Source: Verrucomicrobiota bacterium (GTDB lineage: Bacteria; Verrucomicrobiota; Verrucomicrobiia; Opitutales; Puniceicoccaceae). Taken from it: a DNA stretch of 64,000 nt. Made by a program: the position numbers and the translations under genes. The notes under the pieces were generated by a model. That model made no database searches and was not told the origin of the DNA. It saw nothing but the letters and a program-made list of their open reading frames with translations. The stretch covers positions 1 through 64,000 of the forward strand of contig JBCDMB010000015.1 in NCBI GenBank assembly GCA_038744685.1. Direction: 5' to 3'. Positions 63,501 to 64,000 of the stretch are shown here, in pieces (the first letter of the stretch is position 1; each line of letters starts with the position of its first letter).

Positions 63501-63930
63501 AACACGCCCTGAGGGCGAGGCTCGATTCGAAGTCTTCCGCAGAGCCGCCGTGGAGGAAGGCCGTATCGAATCCGTCACCGCTGAGATCCCCGCACTCTAC
63601 ATTCCAGAGTCCCGTATCCGAGTCGATCTCTACAGGCGACTCGGCCTCGTTTCTACGAGAGAAGAAATGGAGGCTTTGGAAAACGAGATCCGTGATCGAT
63701 TCGGTCCTGAACCGAAGTCAGTTGAAATCCTTCTCGCTGTCACGCGGATCCGAGTGGAAGCGGAATATCATCAAATCCAAAGTGTCACGACCGAAGGTCC
63801 ACTTCTGCGCCTAAAAAGGGCCGACTCTGAGGGTTCCTTCGTCAAAATCGGCTCGCGCTTTCCCCGCCTGACGACCAAAAAGCCGCTTTCCAGATTGTCT
63901 GAAATCCGTAAGATACTCTCACGTCTATGA
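60562..63930 (+). CDS. mfd: Transcription-repair coupling factor Mfd
   Basis: 1122 aa, close to the usual 1150. Mfd pushes stalled RNA polymerase off damaged DNA and recruits UvrA. The order is the UvrB-homology N-terminus, the RNA-polymerase-interaction domain ([31 protein letters not shown]) and the SF2 translocase with [17 protein letters not shown] (Walker A, about 595-612), [19 protein letters not shown], and [37 protein letters not shown]. The C-terminal [30 protein letters not shown] is the TRCF domain. Start GTG at 60562. The stop overlaps the next gene (ATGA). Confidence 0.95.
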   Translation: MKPVEFLGAITRHSGVVDSARAWVGLEWIKNQPAKPTFYVCSSMKDALERSAEIRFFEEQLSCTVSHQSLPSLVSGSEDQKSVEAEWDRATAITSLVDSPKGNPLVLFTTPEALADPVIAKRVLLSLRLSLSVGDEISPQKLAGKLAGDLGYANEPVCEQPGEFAVRGNLLDVYPVSLPHPVRIDFFGDEIESIRPFNPTNQLSHGLLEEISISPTEVREGGTEMEGTRSDGTLAEYLDGPVNWIFEEPDRLRREHPILFEKPEGWNPDQQVGAPTLSRFLERPDANNDQLFLLSEMECVLPLAEKVVDVPLITKDPEVLRPGLIRGLVGADRSAHEESTRLEFLRKLHDLDQSGASVHLVLPGKNETDRFREWLAQDELLKDFSPPISTGTLRRGAWRQINGVDSLYVTDREIFGRDRTRLERISSRALPNRTGVDSLLDFSEMVEGDYLVHLTHGICIFRGISVFEINGEPREVISLEFAEEIRISLPLTEAHLLSRYVGLRKSLPKLGKPGSGIWEKARRSAESSTLDLAAQLLEIQAKRTTSPGHAFSPDTPWQADFESSFPYQETPDQLTAIQAAKDDMELPRPMDRLVCGDVGFGKTEVAIRSAFKAVMDGKQAALMVPTTVLCQQHFQTFRDRFADFPVSVEMLSRFRSQAEQKSIRGQLKEGRIDIIVGTHSLLGRNIRFKDLGLLIIDEEHRFGVRQKEELKRMRTHVDVLSMSATPIPRTLYLALAGARDLSVIETAPRDRLPVETHVRPYSEEIIQSAIDKEIARGGQVFYLHNRVQTIRAVEKRLKIQFPRLRIAVGHGQMDEGELEQVMTDFVAGQYDLLLCTTIIESGLDIPNCNTLIIEGADRFGLSQLYQLRGRVGRFNRQAHAYLLLHRHTGILESARKRLSAIRQYNQLGAGYRIAMKDLELRGAGNLIGSEQSGEIAGVGFDLYCQLLRQSIARLKGEATATHVRAEVKIDFIDRGMGGGRTRPEGEARFEVFRRAAVEEGRIESVTAEIPALYIPESRIRVDLYRRLGLVSTREEMEALENEIRDRFGPEPKSVEILLAVTRIRVEAEYHQIQSVTTEGPLLRLKRADSEGSFVKIGSRFPRLTTKKPLSRLSEIRKILSRL

Positions 63931-64000
63931 ACGCGTTCGCTGCAACTTTCCGACTCACTCCACTTCTGTGGACACTTTTAGCACTGCCTCTAGCGGCACA
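63927..64000 (+). CDS. Start of a secreted protein, cut by the window edge
   Basis: ATG at 63927 overlaps the mfd stop (ATGA). The visible 24 codons encode a signal peptide ([20 protein letters not shown] then PLAA). In many bacteria the gene after mfd codes for a periplasmic peptidyl-prolyl isomerase of the SurA type, but the visible part cannot show this. Confidence 0.75.
   Translation, partial: MNAFAATFRLTPLLWTLLALPLAA

Noticed and set aside
1-64000. CRISPR arrays, tRNA or rRNA genes
   Set aside because: No regularly spaced direct repeats and no tRNA-like cloverleaf or rRNA motif was noticed by eye in the intergenic regions; a covariance search would be decisive.

Overview
The window is a chromosomal segment of about 64 kb from a Gram-negative bacterium. 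It most likely belongs to the Verrucomicrobiota, and probably to the marine Opitutae/Puniceicoccales type; this is an inference from gene content, not from a marker gene. The supporting signs are a histone-H1-like Lys/Ala-rich protein, secreted proteins ending in a thrombospondin-3-like 'NADPDADGFSNEDEF' segment, S55-type secreted peptidases, a complete Mrp Na+/H+ antiporter, EF-P of the Arg-32 type and the carboxynorspermidine route. Genes are dense on both strands with many ATGA or GTGA overlaps. I see no rRNA, tRNA, CRISPR array, prophage or integrative element.

Layout. 1-274: a strongly self-complementary element next to ybaB. 0.3-1.7 kb: ybaB and metF. 1.7-12.8 kb: a long minus-strand run with an FMN reductase, a CrtI-like desaturase, two uncharacterised regulators, leuA and mrpABCDEFG. 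12.9-17.4 kb: mutM, then the two carboxynorspermidine enzymes, a secreted cupin and a small orphan. 17.4-24 kb: a MITE, then a plus-strand set with a Ca2+/cation exchanger, an S55 peptidase-like protein and two secreted beta-propellers. 24-35 kb: housekeeping and small enzymes (TPR, rhodaneses, ThrH-type phosphatase, coaX, an inositol-phosphatase-like enzyme, PolX, a transglutaminase, efp, ribF, rsmD). 35-40.8 kb: clc, a small membrane protein, cydAB and galM. 40.9-45.3 kb: dgkA, an aminotransferase, the H1-like DNA-binding protein, a LolA-like protein and secG. 45.5-49.5 kb: a SNF2 helicase, an orphan ParA and an AbrB/Doc toxin-antitoxin pair. 49.7-52.4 kb: metK-ahcY. 52.5-64 kb: a matrixin-like protease, a double ABC permease, a VOC protein, typA, mscS, a REP-associated transposase with its REPs, mfd and the start of one more gene.

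Genes that work together: metF, metK and ahcY belong to the methyl cycle. A 24-bp dyad ATCAA-N3-ATC-N2-GAT-N3-TTGAT lies in front of both metF and metK, although the two genes are about 51 kb apart, which suggests one shared regulator. The Mrp complex and cytochrome bd point to Na+ and low-oxygen physiology. The REP transposase at 59.8 kb is bracketed by REP palindromes, and an identical REP lies at 13.9 kb, so this transposase system is probably shaping intergenic regions here.

The most interesting observations are the metF/metK operator, the MITE with a 9-bp target duplication, the folded element at the left edge, the RAYT/REP system, the tandem ribbon-helix-helix plus H1-tail protein, the MutM that has lost its zinc-finger cysteines, and a probable frameshift at the clc-cydA junction.
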